The notes: generated by a model from the sequence alone, not told the origin. A stretch of DNA of 53,883 nt from Virgibacillus_O xinjiangensis (GCF_042643145.1 NZ_JBHRSA010000028.1:1-53883), one strand, 5' to 3'; counted from the first letter of the stretch, positions 23,549-32,121 are shown. Program-made: numbers and translations.

Positions 23549-23899
23549 ATGAAACCATTCATTAAAGCTTATACGAATGATGAACAGTTGAAGACGGACG
23601 TAAGCGTTTTAAAGGATAAAGGTATCAACAAGGATGATGTTTATGTTATTTCTCATGATGAAGATCGAACAGAACGAGTAGCCGGTGGAGCAGACGCCAA
23701 AACCATCGGTATGGATGAAATGGACTTCTCCGATTATGTAGGGACCATGTTTAAGAGTCAGGGAGATGAACTCCGGACAAAACTGAAAGACATTGGCTTC
23801 TCTCAGGAGGAAGCCGAGCAATATGAGGAAGAAATGGACGAAGGAAAAATCTTCCTGATTGTAACGAATAATGAAAATGTAATGAATTACTTGGCTTAA
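23549..23899 (+). CDS. yflT: YflT-type general stress protein
   Basis: A 116-aa acidic soluble protein of the heat-induced stress protein YflT family. It opens MKPFIKAYTNDEQLKTDVSV, then shows DVYVISHDEDRTERVAGGAD (about 32-51) and a Glu-rich tail. The family has an unknown biochemical role but is sigma-B dependent. AGAGGAGG lies eight bases before the ATG, and a fitting sigma-B promoter lies further upstream. An in-frame start at 23456 would place translation over the promoter and is rejected. Confidence 0.85.
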   Translation: MKPFIKAYTNDEQLKTDVSVLKDKGINKDDVYVISHDEDRTERVAGGADAKTIGMDEMDFSDYVGTMFKSQGDELRTKLKDIGFSQEEAEQYEEEMDEGKIFLIVTNNENVMNYLA

Positions 23900-23908
23900 G
23901 ATACAGAA

Positions 23909-23942
23909 ACGGACTGGTATGAAACCAGTCCGTTCTTCTCCC
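23909..23942 (+). terminator. rho-independent terminator
   Basis: Perfect 10-bp stem ACGGACTGGT against ACCAGTCCGT, loop of 5, followed by TCTTCTC. It closes the yflT-like gene. Confidence 0.75.
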
Positions 23943-23976
23943 CACTATTTTTCATGACACACATTAATAAACCGTC

Positions 23977-24102
23977 TTACTCCTCCATACCAACACATTC
24001 ATGGCAATATAATTCTCCGTCCTTTTGTTCTCCATCAAAGAAGCCATTTTCACAATAAATTTCTTTCCCACAAATCGTGCAATGTCCCACCAACTCTTCC
24101 AA
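23977..24102 (-). CDS. 41-aa zinc-site micro-protein
   Basis: A 41-codon gene with two CxxC-type knuckles: Cys8 and Cys11 (CTIC), Cys17, then Cys33 and Cys36 (CHEC). This arrangement fits a single zinc ribbon. The start is TTG with AAAGGGGG seven bases upstream, and the reading frame ends TAA at 23977. Small treble-clef or ribbon peptides of this sort are widespread in Bacillaceae without known function; it may bind a partner or zinc. No promoter was identified; it is convergent with the yflT-like gene. Confidence 0.6.
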   Translation of the reverse strand: MEELVGHCTICGKEIYCENGFFDGEQKDGELYCHECVGMEE

Positions 24103-24207
24103 GGATATCCCCCTTTGATTTGTAATCCCGGTCATCCTATATATTCTATTTAAAAGTAATTCCTTTGTGTCATAAAAGTATCTTTCATGTGAGCGAATCC
24201 AATAAAG

Positions 24208-24780
24208 TCATTCATTTCTTAATAGAATTCTCGGCTGCTTATGAAATAAGAAGAAGACTACAAAGGTACTCAGGATGAAAGATGGAAGCATATAGGACCC
24301 ATTATACAGCAAAGAATACAACCATGCCGGCTGCCCTTCTACCGCAGAACCAAAGAACACGATGCCAGCTGTATAATGGCCTAGAAAACGAAGTGCGGAT
24401 CCGAGTAATGCTCCTGCTGTAATATAAGATAGATAGGTTTTCGTGTGGCCATTTTTAACAGCCTGCTGAATTCGACGTGCAAACACCCCGGCAAATCCGA
24501 TTACTGTAAATGCTACCAGATAATCCAGCAGACCTTGAATCGGATGCAATATATAGGCTGTACCTGTCGCCACCTGTAAAACTCCCCATAGAAACCCTGA
24601 TAATAACCCGCCTTTTAATCCCCAGCGGAATGCAACAATAAATACAGGTATCATTGCGAAGGAAACAGAGCCACCCATTGCCCATATCTTGAACGATAGG
24701 AATGGCAGTATATCCAGTAGAAGAGCCAAAGCAGTGAATACGGCCACTTCTATCAGGAATAGTGTTTTTCCAAACTTCAT
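24208..24780 (-). CDS. thiT: thiamine ECF transporter S component ThiT
   Basis: A 190-aa, six-helix S component. Marks are FALIEV-like opening MKFGKTLFLIEVAVFTALAL, the segment GGSVSFAMIPVFIVAFRWG (about 50-67), GLLSGFLWGVLQ, and the W-Y-N thiamine-contact stretch AWLYSLLYNGSYMLPS near residues 155-170. It binds thiamine and works with the shared EcfAA'T module encoded elsewhere. GGGGAG before ATG 24780 makes this the start; an upstream in-frame ATG at 24819 lies in the leader terminator and is rejected. A TPP riboswitch governs it. Confidence 0.9.
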   Translation of the reverse strand: MKFGKTLFLIEVAVFTALALLLDILPFLSFKIWAMGGSVSFAMIPVFIVAFRWGLKGGLLSGFLWGVLQVATGTAYILHPIQGLLDYLVAFTVIGFAGVFARRIQQAVKNGHTKTYLSYITAGALLGSALRFLGHYTAGIVFFGSAVEGQPAWLYSLLYNGSYMLPSFILSTFVVFFLFHKQPRILLRNE

Positions 24781-24821
24781 TTTAATATTCTCCCCTTCCG
24801 TCTTGCCGTTTTTCTGCACAC

Positions 24822-24990
24822 AAAAAAAGCAATGCCAAAGGGGAAGACTTCCTGATGGAAACAGTTCCGCTCACATTACTTTTCAACCATCAAGAAAGCC
24901 ACCATCCCTACGCTAGTATTAACTAACAGGTTCAAAGGGTCTGAACGATCCGTCCACTCTCAGCCAAATGGCTCCCCCTGCAGGCTTTCC
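24822..24990 (-). promoter_or_regulatory. TPP riboswitch with terminator platform
   Basis: On the minus strand the THI element is clear: CTGAGA (24963-24958), CTTTGAACCTG (24937-24927) and GCGTAGGGA (24913-24905), flanked by the P1 arms GGGAGCC and GATGGTGG. Downstream, AAAGTAATGT (24882-24873) can pair with GCATTGCTTT (24835-24826), with G-U pairs, ahead of a run of T (24828-24822): a ligand-controlled terminator before thiT. This predicts repression of thiamine uptake when TPP is plentiful. Confidence 0.93.
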
Positions 24991-25178
24991 ATTCACTTTT
25001 TTTGTTACTAGTATTGTATCCTAGCTCTCTTCTCAATTCAATAAGGAAAGTACCAACTTTAAATCTATTTCCCTATGATCCCTTTCCTTTCCACCTTTCA
25101 AGAAAAATTTCTTTTTCCATGAAGGCTCTCAATTATTATTACCTAAATCATATATATTTGAATTAAAGATGTTTTTCC

Positions 25179-25207
25179 TTGACTTTCAGTATTTATAATT
25201 TTATACT
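25179..25207 (+). promoter_or_regulatory. sigma-A promoter of yceI
   Basis: TTGACT at 25179-25184, 17-base spacer, TATACT at 25202-25207. Transcription would start near 25214, within the repeats at 25209-25246. Confidence 0.7.
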
Positions 25208-25208
25208 A

Positions 25209-25246
25209 AGTAACATAAAGTAACTAACGTTGAGTAACTAACGTTG
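25209..25246 (+). repeat. tandem operator-like repeats downstream of the yceI promoter
   Basis: AGTAACTAACGTTG occurs twice, head to tail with no gap (25219-25232 and 25233-25246), and a shorter partial copy (AGTAACATAA) directly precedes them at 25209-25218. They begin two bases after the -10 and span the expected start point, which is the position of a repressor-binding site. Each unit contains the palindrome AACGTT. Confidence 0.6.
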
Positions 25247-25272
25247 CATAATTTCTTTTGGAGGGATATTGA

Positions 25273-25809
25273 ATGGCAAAAACAACTTGGAACGTGGATA
25301 CAGCGCATAGTGAAGTGGGATTTACCGTCAAGCATATGATGATTTCCAAAGTCAAAGGTGCTTTCAATGATTTTGAAGCAGTAATTGAAGCTGACGTAGA
25401 AGATCTAACGGATTCTAAAGTGGAAGTTACAATTGACGCAGCAAGTATTGATACTAGACAAGAAGGCCGCGACGACCATCTTCGTGGCGAAGATTTCTTC
25501 GATGTCGAAAAACACCCGAAGATTACCTTTGTTGCCACAGATATCAAAAAGAAGGGAAGCAACCAGTACGATGTGACTGGCGACCTGACCATCAAAGGCA
25601 CAACAAAACCTGTGACGGTTGATGTTGTCTACCAAGGACAGAGCAAGGACCCGATGAGTGGAAACATCGTTGCTGGTTTCAATGCAGAGACAACCATTAA
25701 TCGTAAAGATTTCGGGTTGACATGGAATGCACCTGTAGAAACAGGTGGTGTCCTTGTAGGAGAAGAAATCAAAATTCATTCGGAAATTGAAGCCCATAAA
25801 GCTGAATAA
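25273..25809 (+). CDS. YceI-family lipocalin-like protein
   Basis: A 178-aa YceI-fold beta-barrel protein with the family marks WNVDTAHSEVGFTVKHMMIS at the start, SIDTRQEGRDDHLRGEDFF (about 59-77), and INRKDFGLTWN near residue 140. YceI proteins bind isoprenoid lipids or amides in a hydrophobic barrel. No signal peptide is present, so it is cytosolic, as in other Gram-positive members. The ATG has GGAGGG 7 bases upstream. The preceding sigma-A promoter with tandem operator-like repeats suggests tight single-gene control by a specific repressor. A strong terminator follows. Confidence 0.88.
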   Translation: MAKTTWNVDTAHSEVGFTVKHMMISKVKGAFNDFEAVIEADVEDLTDSKVEVTIDAASIDTRQEGRDDHLRGEDFFDVEKHPKITFVATDIKKKGSNQYDVTGDLTIKGTTKPVTVDVVYQGQSKDPMSGNIVAGFNAETTINRKDFGLTWNAPVETGGVLVGEEIKIHSEIEAHKAE

Positions 25810-25820
25810 CAGAAACGCAA

Positions 25821-25861
25821 TAGAGGCAGGAGCATCCCGATGGTGGACCTGCCTCTTTTCT
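25821..25861 (+). terminator. rho-independent terminator
   Basis: Stem AGAGGCAGG against CCTGCCTCT with a 17-base loop and TTTTC after it. Confidence 0.75.
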
Positions 25862-25936
25862 ATTCCTCCATCCTATTCCCTGTTTGAATTCATCTCTGTT
25901 GAGGTAAACTACCTATAAAAAGGAGGATTGGGAATT

Positions 25937-27880
25937 ATGGGTTTGAATGTAGCACAAAAGTTGATCAAGGACCACTTGGTATCTGGTGAAATGAAGCCCG
26001 GAGAAGAGATCGGTCTGAAAATAGACCAGACTTTGACCCAAGACGCAACCGGTACGATGGTCATGTTGGAATTGGAAGCTATGGGTCTGGATTATGCTAA
26101 GACAGAAGTCTCCGCTCAGTATGTTGACCATAACCTTATACAAGTAGATAGTAAAAACCCGGATGACCATCTATTTCTTGAAAGCGCTGCAAAAAGGTTC
26201 GGCATCTATTACAGCAGACCCGGTAACGGTGTCAGCCACCCTGTTCATATGCAGCGCCTTGCCGTTCCAGGGAAGACGTTGTTGGGGTCCGACAGCCATA
26301 CATGTGCCAACGGTTGCATGGGCATGCTTGCCATGGGAGCGGGCGGCATCGACGTGGCCATGGCTATTGCCGGAGAGCCGATATACATCACTATGCCGAA
26401 GATATTCGGAATAAAGCTGACAGGTGAACTGCCTGATTGGGTAAGTGCTAAAGATGTCATCCTTGAACTGCTGAGACGTTATGATGTTAAAGGCGGTGTC
26501 GGCAAAATCATCGAATTCTATGGACCTGGGGTAGATACCCTTTCTGCGATGGACCGTCATGTCATTGCAAATATGGGTGCAGAACTTGGGGCTACCACTA
26601 CTGTATTCCCCTCCGATCACGAAGTGAAAAACTTCCTTCGTATTCAACATCGTGAGGACGACTGGGTCGAGGTGGTCGCAGATAAAGACGCCAGCTATGA
26701 TTTAGAAGATGAAATCAATCTATCTGAACTGGTACCATTGGTAGCAAAGCCATCCAGCCCTGGTAATGTTGTACCAGTTACAGAAGTAGCTGGAACACCT
26801 ATATATCAATCCTACATTGGCTCCTCTGCTAATCCAGGCTTCAGAGATTTTGCCATGGCAGCAGAGATCGTCAAAGACAAAACAATTGCCTCTGGTTTAT
26901 CCTTTGATATCAATCCGACTTCTCGGCAGATGTTAACGAATCTAGTGGATGATATGCATATAGCTAGCCTTCTAAGTGCCGGGGCGAGACTACACCAAGC
27001 CGGCTGCAATGGCTGCATTGGAATGGGGCAAGCTCCGGCAACCGGCAGGAACAGCCTGCGTACAACTCCACGGAACTTTCCTGGAAGATCAGGTACCAGG
27101 GAAGACAGTGTCTATCTTTGCAGTCCGGAGGTAGCTGCCGCTTCTGCACTGACAGGCGAAATCACCGACCCACGAACCTTGGATATGCCATATCCAAAAG
27201 TGTCTGAGTCAGAAAATGTAAATGTCGATGACCGGTTACTGGATGCCCCACTCCCTGAAGAGGAAGCTAAAAAGACCGATTTGGTCAAAGGTCCAAATAT
27301 TGTATCCTTGCCGGAAATGGATGAGTTGCCAGATACCTTGGAACTTCCTGTGCTTCTTAAAGTCGGTGATAACATATCCACTGACGAAATACTTGCAGGG
27401 GGTGCACGTGTCTTGCCTTATAGAAGCAATCTGCCAGGCATCAGTAAATTCACCTATGAGCAGGTGGACTCCACTTATGCAGATCGAGCAATCAATACCA
27501 AAGAATCCGGCGGACATGCTATCGTCGGTGGTTATAATTATGGCCAAGGTTCCAGCCGGGAGCATGCTGCATTGGCACCTAGGTATCTAGGACTGCGTGC
27601 AGTTCTGGTAAAAGACTTCGCACGCATCCATTGGCAGAATCTGATTAATTTTGGAATCCTTCCGTTACGGTTTGATAACGAAGAAGATTATGACAAACTG
27701 GAGAAAGGCGAAGTCATCACCTTCAAAGATTTGAGAAGCCAATTGACAAATGGTGACCATTTGACAGCCACCCTGCAGGATAAACAAGAAAATATCCAGA
27801 TTAATCATAATCTGACCAAACGCCAGAAGGAAATCATCCTTCACGGTGGATTGGTCAACTGGACTAAAGCAAGACAATAA
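25937..27880 (+). CDS. aconitase-family hydratase with altered Fe-S ligands
   Basis: A 647-aa aconitase-superfamily enzyme containing both the large (domains 1-3, residues about 1-450) and swivel (domain 4, about 490-640, GYNYGQGSSREHAALAP) parts, shorter than the 900-aa CitB/AcnA. SDSHT (118-122) and the paired cluster cysteines Cys357 and Cys360 in AGCNGCIGMG are present. The segment where the first cluster Cys normally lies (GSCTN) reads GSSANPG (295-301). Two extra cysteines stand in SHTCANGC (Cys123 and Cys127). It could be a second aconitase or a hydratase for another acid. ATG 25937 is chosen over a TTG at 25928, given AGGAGG. Confidence 0.85.
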   Translation: MGLNVAQKLIKDHLVSGEMKPGEEIGLKIDQTLTQDATGTMVMLELEAMGLDYAKTEVSAQYVDHNLIQVDSKNPDDHLFLESAAKRFGIYYSRPGNGVSHPVHMQRLAVPGKTLLGSDSHTCANGCMGMLAMGAGGIDVAMAIAGEPIYITMPKIFGIKLTGELPDWVSAKDVILELLRRYDVKGGVGKIIEFYGPGVDTLSAMDRHVIANMGAELGATTTVFPSDHEVKNFLRIQHREDDWVEVVADKDASYDLEDEINLSELVPLVAKPSSPGNVVPVTEVAGTPIYQSYIGSSANPGFRDFAMAAEIVKDKTIASGLSFDINPTSRQMLTNLVDDMHIASLLSAGARLHQAGCNGCIGMGQAPATGRNSLRTTPRNFPGRSGTREDSVYLCSPEVAAASALTGEITDPRTLDMPYPKVSESENVNVDDRLLDAPLPEEEAKKTDLVKGPNIVSLPEMDELPDTLELPVLLKVGDNISTDEILAGGARVLPYRSNLPGISKFTYEQVDSTYADRAINTKESGGHAIVGGYNYGQGSSREHAALAPRYLGLRAVLVKDFARIHWQNLINFGILPLRFDNEEDYDKLEKGEVITFKDLRSQLTNGDHLTATLQDKQENIQINHNLTKRQKEIILHGGLVNWTKARQ

Positions 27881-27900
27881 CAATAAAATTACAGATACAG

Positions 27901-27942
27901 AAGCTGCGGTCACGGTTTTTCCGGACAGCAGCTTTCTTTTTT
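27901..27942 (+). terminator. rho-independent terminator
   Basis: Stem AAGCTGC against GCAGCTT with inner CCGG/CCGG-type pairing around TTTTT; then TCTTTTTTC. Confidence 0.7.
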
Positions 27943-27953
27943 CTAACTGAAAG

Positions 27954-27985
27954 AGGGAAGCCCTGCAACAGAACTTCCCTTTTTT
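27954..27985. terminator. second terminator, also serving the iron-uptake operon
   Basis: Stem AGGGAAG against CTTCCCT followed by six T on the plus strand; the minus side reads CTCTTTC. It lies five bases beyond the permease stop on the minus strand. Confidence 0.6.
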
Positions 27986-27989
27986 GCCC

Positions 27990-30017
27990 TTACACACTTC
28001 TTTTCTTCATCAGCCATAAGAAGTACGGCGCTCCTACGATGGCTACAAGAATCCCGGCGGGCACTTCATTCGGAGCCAGTACTGTACGGCTCAGCAAATC
28101 TGCTACAATAAGTAGTAACCCGCCCACCAATATGGTGACAGGAAGAAGCCTTTGATTAGAAGGACCTGCAAGCAGCCGTGAGAAATGAGGGGCAATCAAT
28201 CCGACAAACCCAATGGCTCCCACTGCTGCGACACTGAATGCAGCAAAAATAGTCGCTATAAAGGCAAGTTGGAATCTGGTCGACATTACATTGACTCCAA
28301 GACCTTTGGCTGTGTCATCCCCAAGGGCAAGCGTGTCAAGAACACGTATTCCGAGATAGAGAAGCGGCAGCATGAATAAAGGCCAAATCAGATAATGAAA
28401 GAGTTCCGTCCAGCCTGCTGCATACGTCGATCCTGACAGCCAGGTAAGGGCTGAAGCGACGCCCATATCAGCTTGAACCACCAAGATTTGAATAATGGCT
28501 GAACCAAAAGCAGAAACACCGATCCCCAATAGCGCCAAAGTAGTCGGTTGGAACCGAGCGCGTATGGCTAGCAGCATGACGGCAGCGAAGAATACGAACG
28601 AACCAATCATCGCTCCCACTGGCACCCAAAACGCTGCCCCTCCTACTATATACATCATTACTAATGCACCGACCCCCGCTCCAGAGGTAATGCCGATGAC
28701 GGAAGGGTCTGCCAATGGGTTTCTTAATACTCCTTGAAAAAGGAGTCCGCTTGCTGCAAGGACCATTCCACTGCACAAGGCAACCAAAGCTCTTGGCAAT
28801 CGTAGATCGAGGATAAGCCCCCGCATAAAATCATTGGCCCCAGTTAGCGCCTGGAAGGTCAGTACAGGTTCAACCCCATAGTTTCCACTAGCCAAACTTA
28901 TTCCGAGTGTCACCAATATGAAAGCAATGAGCATGGGAATCAATATTTTCAAGGAAAGCCCTTTTGTCGATTTTCCTGCTGTTATGGAAGCTGTCTCTTC
29001 TCCGTCTCTTCCCTTTTTCATCCTCAATACCAGATAAATAAGCCACGGAGCACCAATCAAAGCAGTTATTGCACCGACCGGCAATTCCGCAAAAGATGGA
29101 TCAATAATCCTAGCCAATATGTCGGCCAGCAATAATACTACGCCTCCCCATATGAAAGAGGCAGTAATCAGTGGAAGATGCTTACGATAACCGATGAGCT
29201 TAATGATATGTGGAGCGACCAATCCTACAAACCCAATAGGCCCGACAACACTTACTGTTACAGAGGTCAGCAGCACGGCCGCAAGCACGGCGATGAATTT
29301 TATGCCATTCACCCGCTGCCCCAGTGATACAGCTACATCATCCCCTAGGGTGAGCGTGTCCAGTTTAAAACTCATCACCAACAGAACAACCAAAGCTGCC
29401 ATTGCTATTGGCAAAGAAAAACGGACGCCACTCCAATCATTTTGCACCAAAGTGCCCGAGCCCCATAAAAATAGACCTGCCGTCTCATTCTCATAGAAAA
29501 TTTGAAGCACACTAGTCAGTGATGAAAAAAGCAGGGTCACAACCATACCGGCAAGTACCATCCGGACAGGAGCAGCTCTGCTTCCCCCAGCTAATATGAA
29601 TACAGCAATAAAGGTTATAATCCCCCCTACAAATGCGGGAATCATTCCATTTCCCAGCATGGCTGACGGAATGAAAATGGTTGTAAACACGACAGCAAAG
29701 TAGGTTCCTGAATGTATACCCAGTGTACTTGCTGAGGCAAGTGGGTTTCTTGTGATAGTCTGCAGAACCACCCCCGCAGTTGCCAGAGCGCCCCCTGCTA
29801 TAATTCCCATGACCGCCCGCGGCATCCTCAGCGTTCGAATGGTATGGTGTTCTATGATATCTTCCGGTGAAAAGATAGCCGCCACTACTTCGCGGAACGG
29901 GATGGAGACATTGCCCTGTGTAATATGAATAAAGGTCAACAGACATAAAAGTGCGGTTCCACCTCCAAAGGTAAGAACCGCCTTCATAGAATTTTTGAGC
30001 GCTGCCATGCCGATCAC
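27990..30017 (-). CDS. double-length siderophore ABC permease (FhuB type)
   Basis: A 675-aa fusion of two FecCD permease units (about residues 10-330 and 355-670), each with the family mark NPLA(D/S)P/A near the TM2-TM3 turn (TRNPLASASTLGI and LRNPLADPSVIGI) and GFVGL(V/I)APH near the coupling helix. It forms the full membrane channel for a ferric hydroxamate or related siderophore, with two ATPase subunits. Translation starts at GTG 30017 overlapping the binding-protein stop, or the ATG at 30008. Gram-positive iron permeases are usually two proteins; this fused form is a Bacillaceae variant. The ATPase is encoded 3 kb upstream. Confidence 0.9.
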   Translation of the reverse strand: MIGMAALKNSMKAVLTFGGGTALLCLLTFIHITQGNVSIPFREVVAAIFSPEDIIEHHTIRTLRMPRAVMGIIAGGALATAGVVLQTITRNPLASASTLGIHSGTYFAVVFTTIFIPSAMLGNGMIPAFVGGIITFIAVFILAGGSRAAPVRMVLAGMVVTLLFSSLTSVLQIFYENETAGLFLWGSGTLVQNDWSGVRFSLPIAMAALVVLLVMSFKLDTLTLGDDVAVSLGQRVNGIKFIAVLAAVLLTSVTVSVVGPIGFVGLVAPHIIKLIGYRKHLPLITASFIWGGVVLLLADILARIIDPSFAELPVGAITALIGAPWLIYLVLRMKKGRDGEETASITAGKSTKGLSLKILIPMLIAFILVTLGISLASGNYGVEPVLTFQALTGANDFMRGLILDLRLPRALVALCSGMVLAASGLLFQGVLRNPLADPSVIGITSGAGVGALVMMYIVGGAAFWVPVGAMIGSFVFFAAVMLLAIRARFQPTTLALLGIGVSAFGSAIIQILVVQADMGVASALTWLSGSTYAAGWTELFHYLIWPLFMLPLLYLGIRVLDTLALGDDTAKGLGVNVMSTRFQLAFIATIFAAFSVAAVGAIGFVGLIAPHFSRLLAGPSNQRLLPVTILVGGLLLIVADLLSRTVLAPNEVPAGILVAIVGAPYFLWLMKKRSV

Positions 30018-31009
30018 TCACTCACCATGGCATCTACCAATTGCTCGGTAAGGACTTCTGTTGATAAAATGCCGCCAAAGGTCCAGGTATCTCCCGGAAG
30101 TGCATGAGTATTTCCCTCTTGTACAAATGTAAGGTTTTCCCATACCGGATTCCCTGCCAGCTGATTCTCGAAAATATTATCTTCCTCTTGGACGATATAA
30201 AGGAATTGCAGATCTTCCTCTTGAAAATTCTGCAGAGCTTCCACGGTAACTTCACTGTAACCATATGGTTCAACCTCTTCAGCTTCATAGGCATTTTCAA
30301 AGCCTAGTTTGCTCATCACTTGAGCCACAATGGAATTCTCTGTGAACAACCGCAGGGTAGGTGTATTTTGTGCCGAGAATGCCTGGGTCACAATATAGTC
30401 AGACCCGGCCAGTCCGGCTTCTTCCACCCTCCCTTTCTGCTCAGAAATGAAATTCTCCAGCCTTTCTATTTCCTGGGCGGCCTCGTCTTCTTTATTGACA
30501 ATTTCAGCTACCGTTTGGAACTCATCTATCATATTTTGATAATGATCTTGAACTGCTTCTTCTCCATAAGGAGCAAAAGTGACAACCGGAGCAATTTCCT
30601 CCAAGCTGTCCATATATTGTCCATGTCTGAAATCGACTGCAATGATCAAGTCAGGATCCAACCGGGCAATTGCTTCCAAATTCGGCTCCTGCCTTGTTCC
30701 TACATCCTGCACACTTTCATCAAAAGATTCATCGATGTTCACCCATTGGTGGAACCCATCCAAGTCTGCAACGCCAGCTGGCTGCACTCCTAAAGAAAGC
30801 AAATGTTCAGCATAGGACCATTCCAAAACAACGATATTTTCTGGTGTCCCTTCTATAGTCTGTTCACCTCTTGCATCTTCAATGGTTACTGTTCGTTCCT
30901 CTGTCGAGTCCTGCTGGTTTTCCGTCTCATCTGATTCTTCTGCTCCCCCACAGGCCGATAAAATGGCAATGATTGACACTATTATGAGATATGTAATCAG
31001 TCGTTTCAT
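30014..31009 (-). CDS. ferric-siderophore-binding lipoprotein
   Basis: A 331-aa ABC substrate-binding protein of the FhuD/BtuF class III type. The lipobox is ILSACGG (Cys20). An acidic linker of about 25 residues precedes two lobes joined by a long helix (about residues 180-200). It has the class motif TPENIVVLEWSYAEHLLSLG (about 58-77) and DPDLIIAVD. Similar to YfiY/FhuD proteins for hydroxamate or citrate-hydroxamate (schizokinen-type) siderophores, but ligand is not provable. AGGGGAG lies 6 bases upstream of ATG. It follows the nitroreductase gene by 28 bases and overlaps the permease gene. Confidence 0.88.
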   Translation of the reverse strand: MKRLITYLIIVSIIAILSACGGAEESDETENQQDSTEERTVTIEDARGEQTIEGTPENIVVLEWSYAEHLLSLGVQPAGVADLDGFHQWVNIDESFDESVQDVGTRQEPNLEAIARLDPDLIIAVDFRHGQYMDSLEEIAPVVTFAPYGEEAVQDHYQNMIDEFQTVAEIVNKEDEAAQEIERLENFISEQKGRVEEAGLAGSDYIVTQAFSAQNTPTLRLFTENSIVAQVMSKLGFENAYEAEEVEPYGYSEVTVEALQNFQEEDLQFLYIVQEEDNIFENQLAGNPVWENLTFVQEGNTHALPGDTWTFGGILSTEVLTEQLVDAMVSE

Positions 31010-31037
31010 CTTGATCTCCCCTAACTTTCTATTATTG

Positions 31038-31628
31038 TTAGCCTCTTACCCATTCAACCCGATCATCCAGTGGTGTCCGCTCCCTCGGCTTAGGGACCCT
31101 ATTCGGATACCCGGCCTGGACAACTGCAACCAATTTATGCCGCTCCGGTAGAAGGCCGATCTCATGGATAAATACTTCATCTCTAAGTGTTTCCTTAGCT
31201 GTCCACATGGTGCCGATCCCCTTCTCCCACGCCAATAGCTGGAAGTTCTGGATAAATGCGCAAACAGCAGCATAGTTCTCCTCATCCAGATGTCCTCCGT
31301 CATCTTCCTTATCCATATAAAAAAGTATATGATGTGGTATGGTGGTGAAGAAACGGTCATAGGATTTGCGTGCTTTTACCAGTTTTTCTTTGTCAAGGGT
31401 TTTCAATAATCCCAACCTTATGTAGCTGTCCACGATTTTCTCTCCGAAACCAGAGCGGGAATCTTCTTCATATACCCTGATTCTCCATGGCTCTTTCATA
31501 TGGTGATTAGGAGCATAGGCGGCATCGTTGAATAAGTCGACAAGCAGTTTTTCATCTATTTTCTGCGGTTTGTAATCAAGAATAGTCCTTCTCCCACGTA
31601 CGATGTCTGTCAGTTTGATATTCCCCAC
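31038..31628 (-). CDS. yfhC: nitroreductase-family protein, YfhC-like
   Basis: A 196-aa FMN-dependent nitroreductase-fold protein (GRRTILDYKP at residues 12-21, DAAYAPNHHMKEPWR, and a C-terminal VVQAGYPNRVPKPRERTPLD). In B. subtilis YfhC lies next to the yfiY-yfiZ-yfhA siderophore genes, as here; reduction of the ferric siderophore is a reasonable guess. The translation start is unclear: the GTG at 31628 overlaps the ribosome site AGGGAGG, and a downstream start in the next dozen codons is possible. It is the first gene of the Fur-controlled operon. Confidence 0.75.
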   Translation of the reverse strand: MGNIKLTDIVRGRRTILDYKPQKIDEKLLVDLFNDAAYAPNHHMKEPWRIRVYEEDSRSGFGEKIVDSYIRLGLLKTLDKEKLVKARKSYDRFFTTIPHHILFYMDKEDDGGHLDEENYAAVCAFIQNFQLLAWEKGIGTMWTAKETLRDEVFIHEIGLLPERHKLVAVVQAGYPNRVPKPRERTPLDDRVEWVRG

Positions 31629-31637
31629 CTCCCTAAT

Positions 31638-31658
31638 TGAAAACGATTATCATTTTCA
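31638..31658. promoter_or_regulatory. Fur box of the iron-uptake operon
   Basis: A 21-base near-palindrome with the core GATTATCATTTTCA and its mirror TGAAAACGATTATCA. It agrees with the 7-1-7 Fur consensus of Bacillus and lies just downstream of the -10 of the minus-strand promoter. Confidence 0.8.
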
Positions 31659-31663
31659 GATTT

Positions 31664-31692
31664 ATCTTAAAGGAAACCACTTATACTGTCAA
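31664..31692 (-). promoter_or_regulatory. promoter of yfhC-binding protein-permease operon
   Basis: On the minus strand, TTGACA (31692-31687), a 17-base spacer and TAAGAT (31669-31664). A second TTGACA lies 16 bases further upstream (about 31707-31702) and could pair with TATAAG overlapping the first -35. The Fur box lies directly downstream. Confidence 0.65.
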
Positions 31693-31758
31693 CTAAATTT
31701 CTGTCAACTGTTTTAGCAACATGTATAATGGCAATATAAAAGATAAAGGAGGCAAACA

Positions 31759-32121
31759 ATGATCATCTATTATGACAGTTACTGCAGGCTATGTACGGCT
31801 TCCTCCTCGTTATGGAAGAAACTCGATTGGCGAAATAAACTGACCTTCCAGACATTCCGGGCACTTGAAGACTATCCGGCAGAAATGGAGAAAAGCCTTC
31901 ATGTGCAACATAAAGGCCAATGGTCGAAGGGATATCAAGCCATCATAGAGATTGCCAAACTGCTCCCTGCCTTGTGGATCCTGTTGCCATTTCTTCACCT
32001 GTTCAAGTGGCTGGGATTGGGGGACTATATTTATGGCAAGATCGCTTCCCATAGAAGGCTCGTACCTGTAGATCAGTGCCAGGGAGATGCTTGCAGGATT
32101 GATACAAAGCCGAAGCCTTAA
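31759..32121 (+). CDS. DCC-family (DUF393) thiol-disulfide protein
   Basis: A 120-aa protein of the DCC family named after its N-terminal D-x-x-C-x-x-C motif, seen here as DSYCRLC (6-12). These are thioredoxin-fold proteins of unknown redox role. A hydrophobic stretch in the middle (about 63-90, LLPALWILLPFLHLFKWLG) may contact the membrane. AAAGGAGG lies 6 bases before the ATG. The likely promoter has CTGTCA and TATAAT at 31701-31729, divergent from the Fur-controlled operon. Its last four bases overlap the convergent VanW stop. Confidence 0.82.
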   Translation: MIIYYDSYCRLCTASSSLWKKLDWRNKLTFQTFRALEDYPAEMEKSLHVQHKGQWSKGYQAIIEIAKLLPALWILLPFLHLFKWLGLGDYIYGKIASHRRLVPVDQCQGDACRIDTKPKP

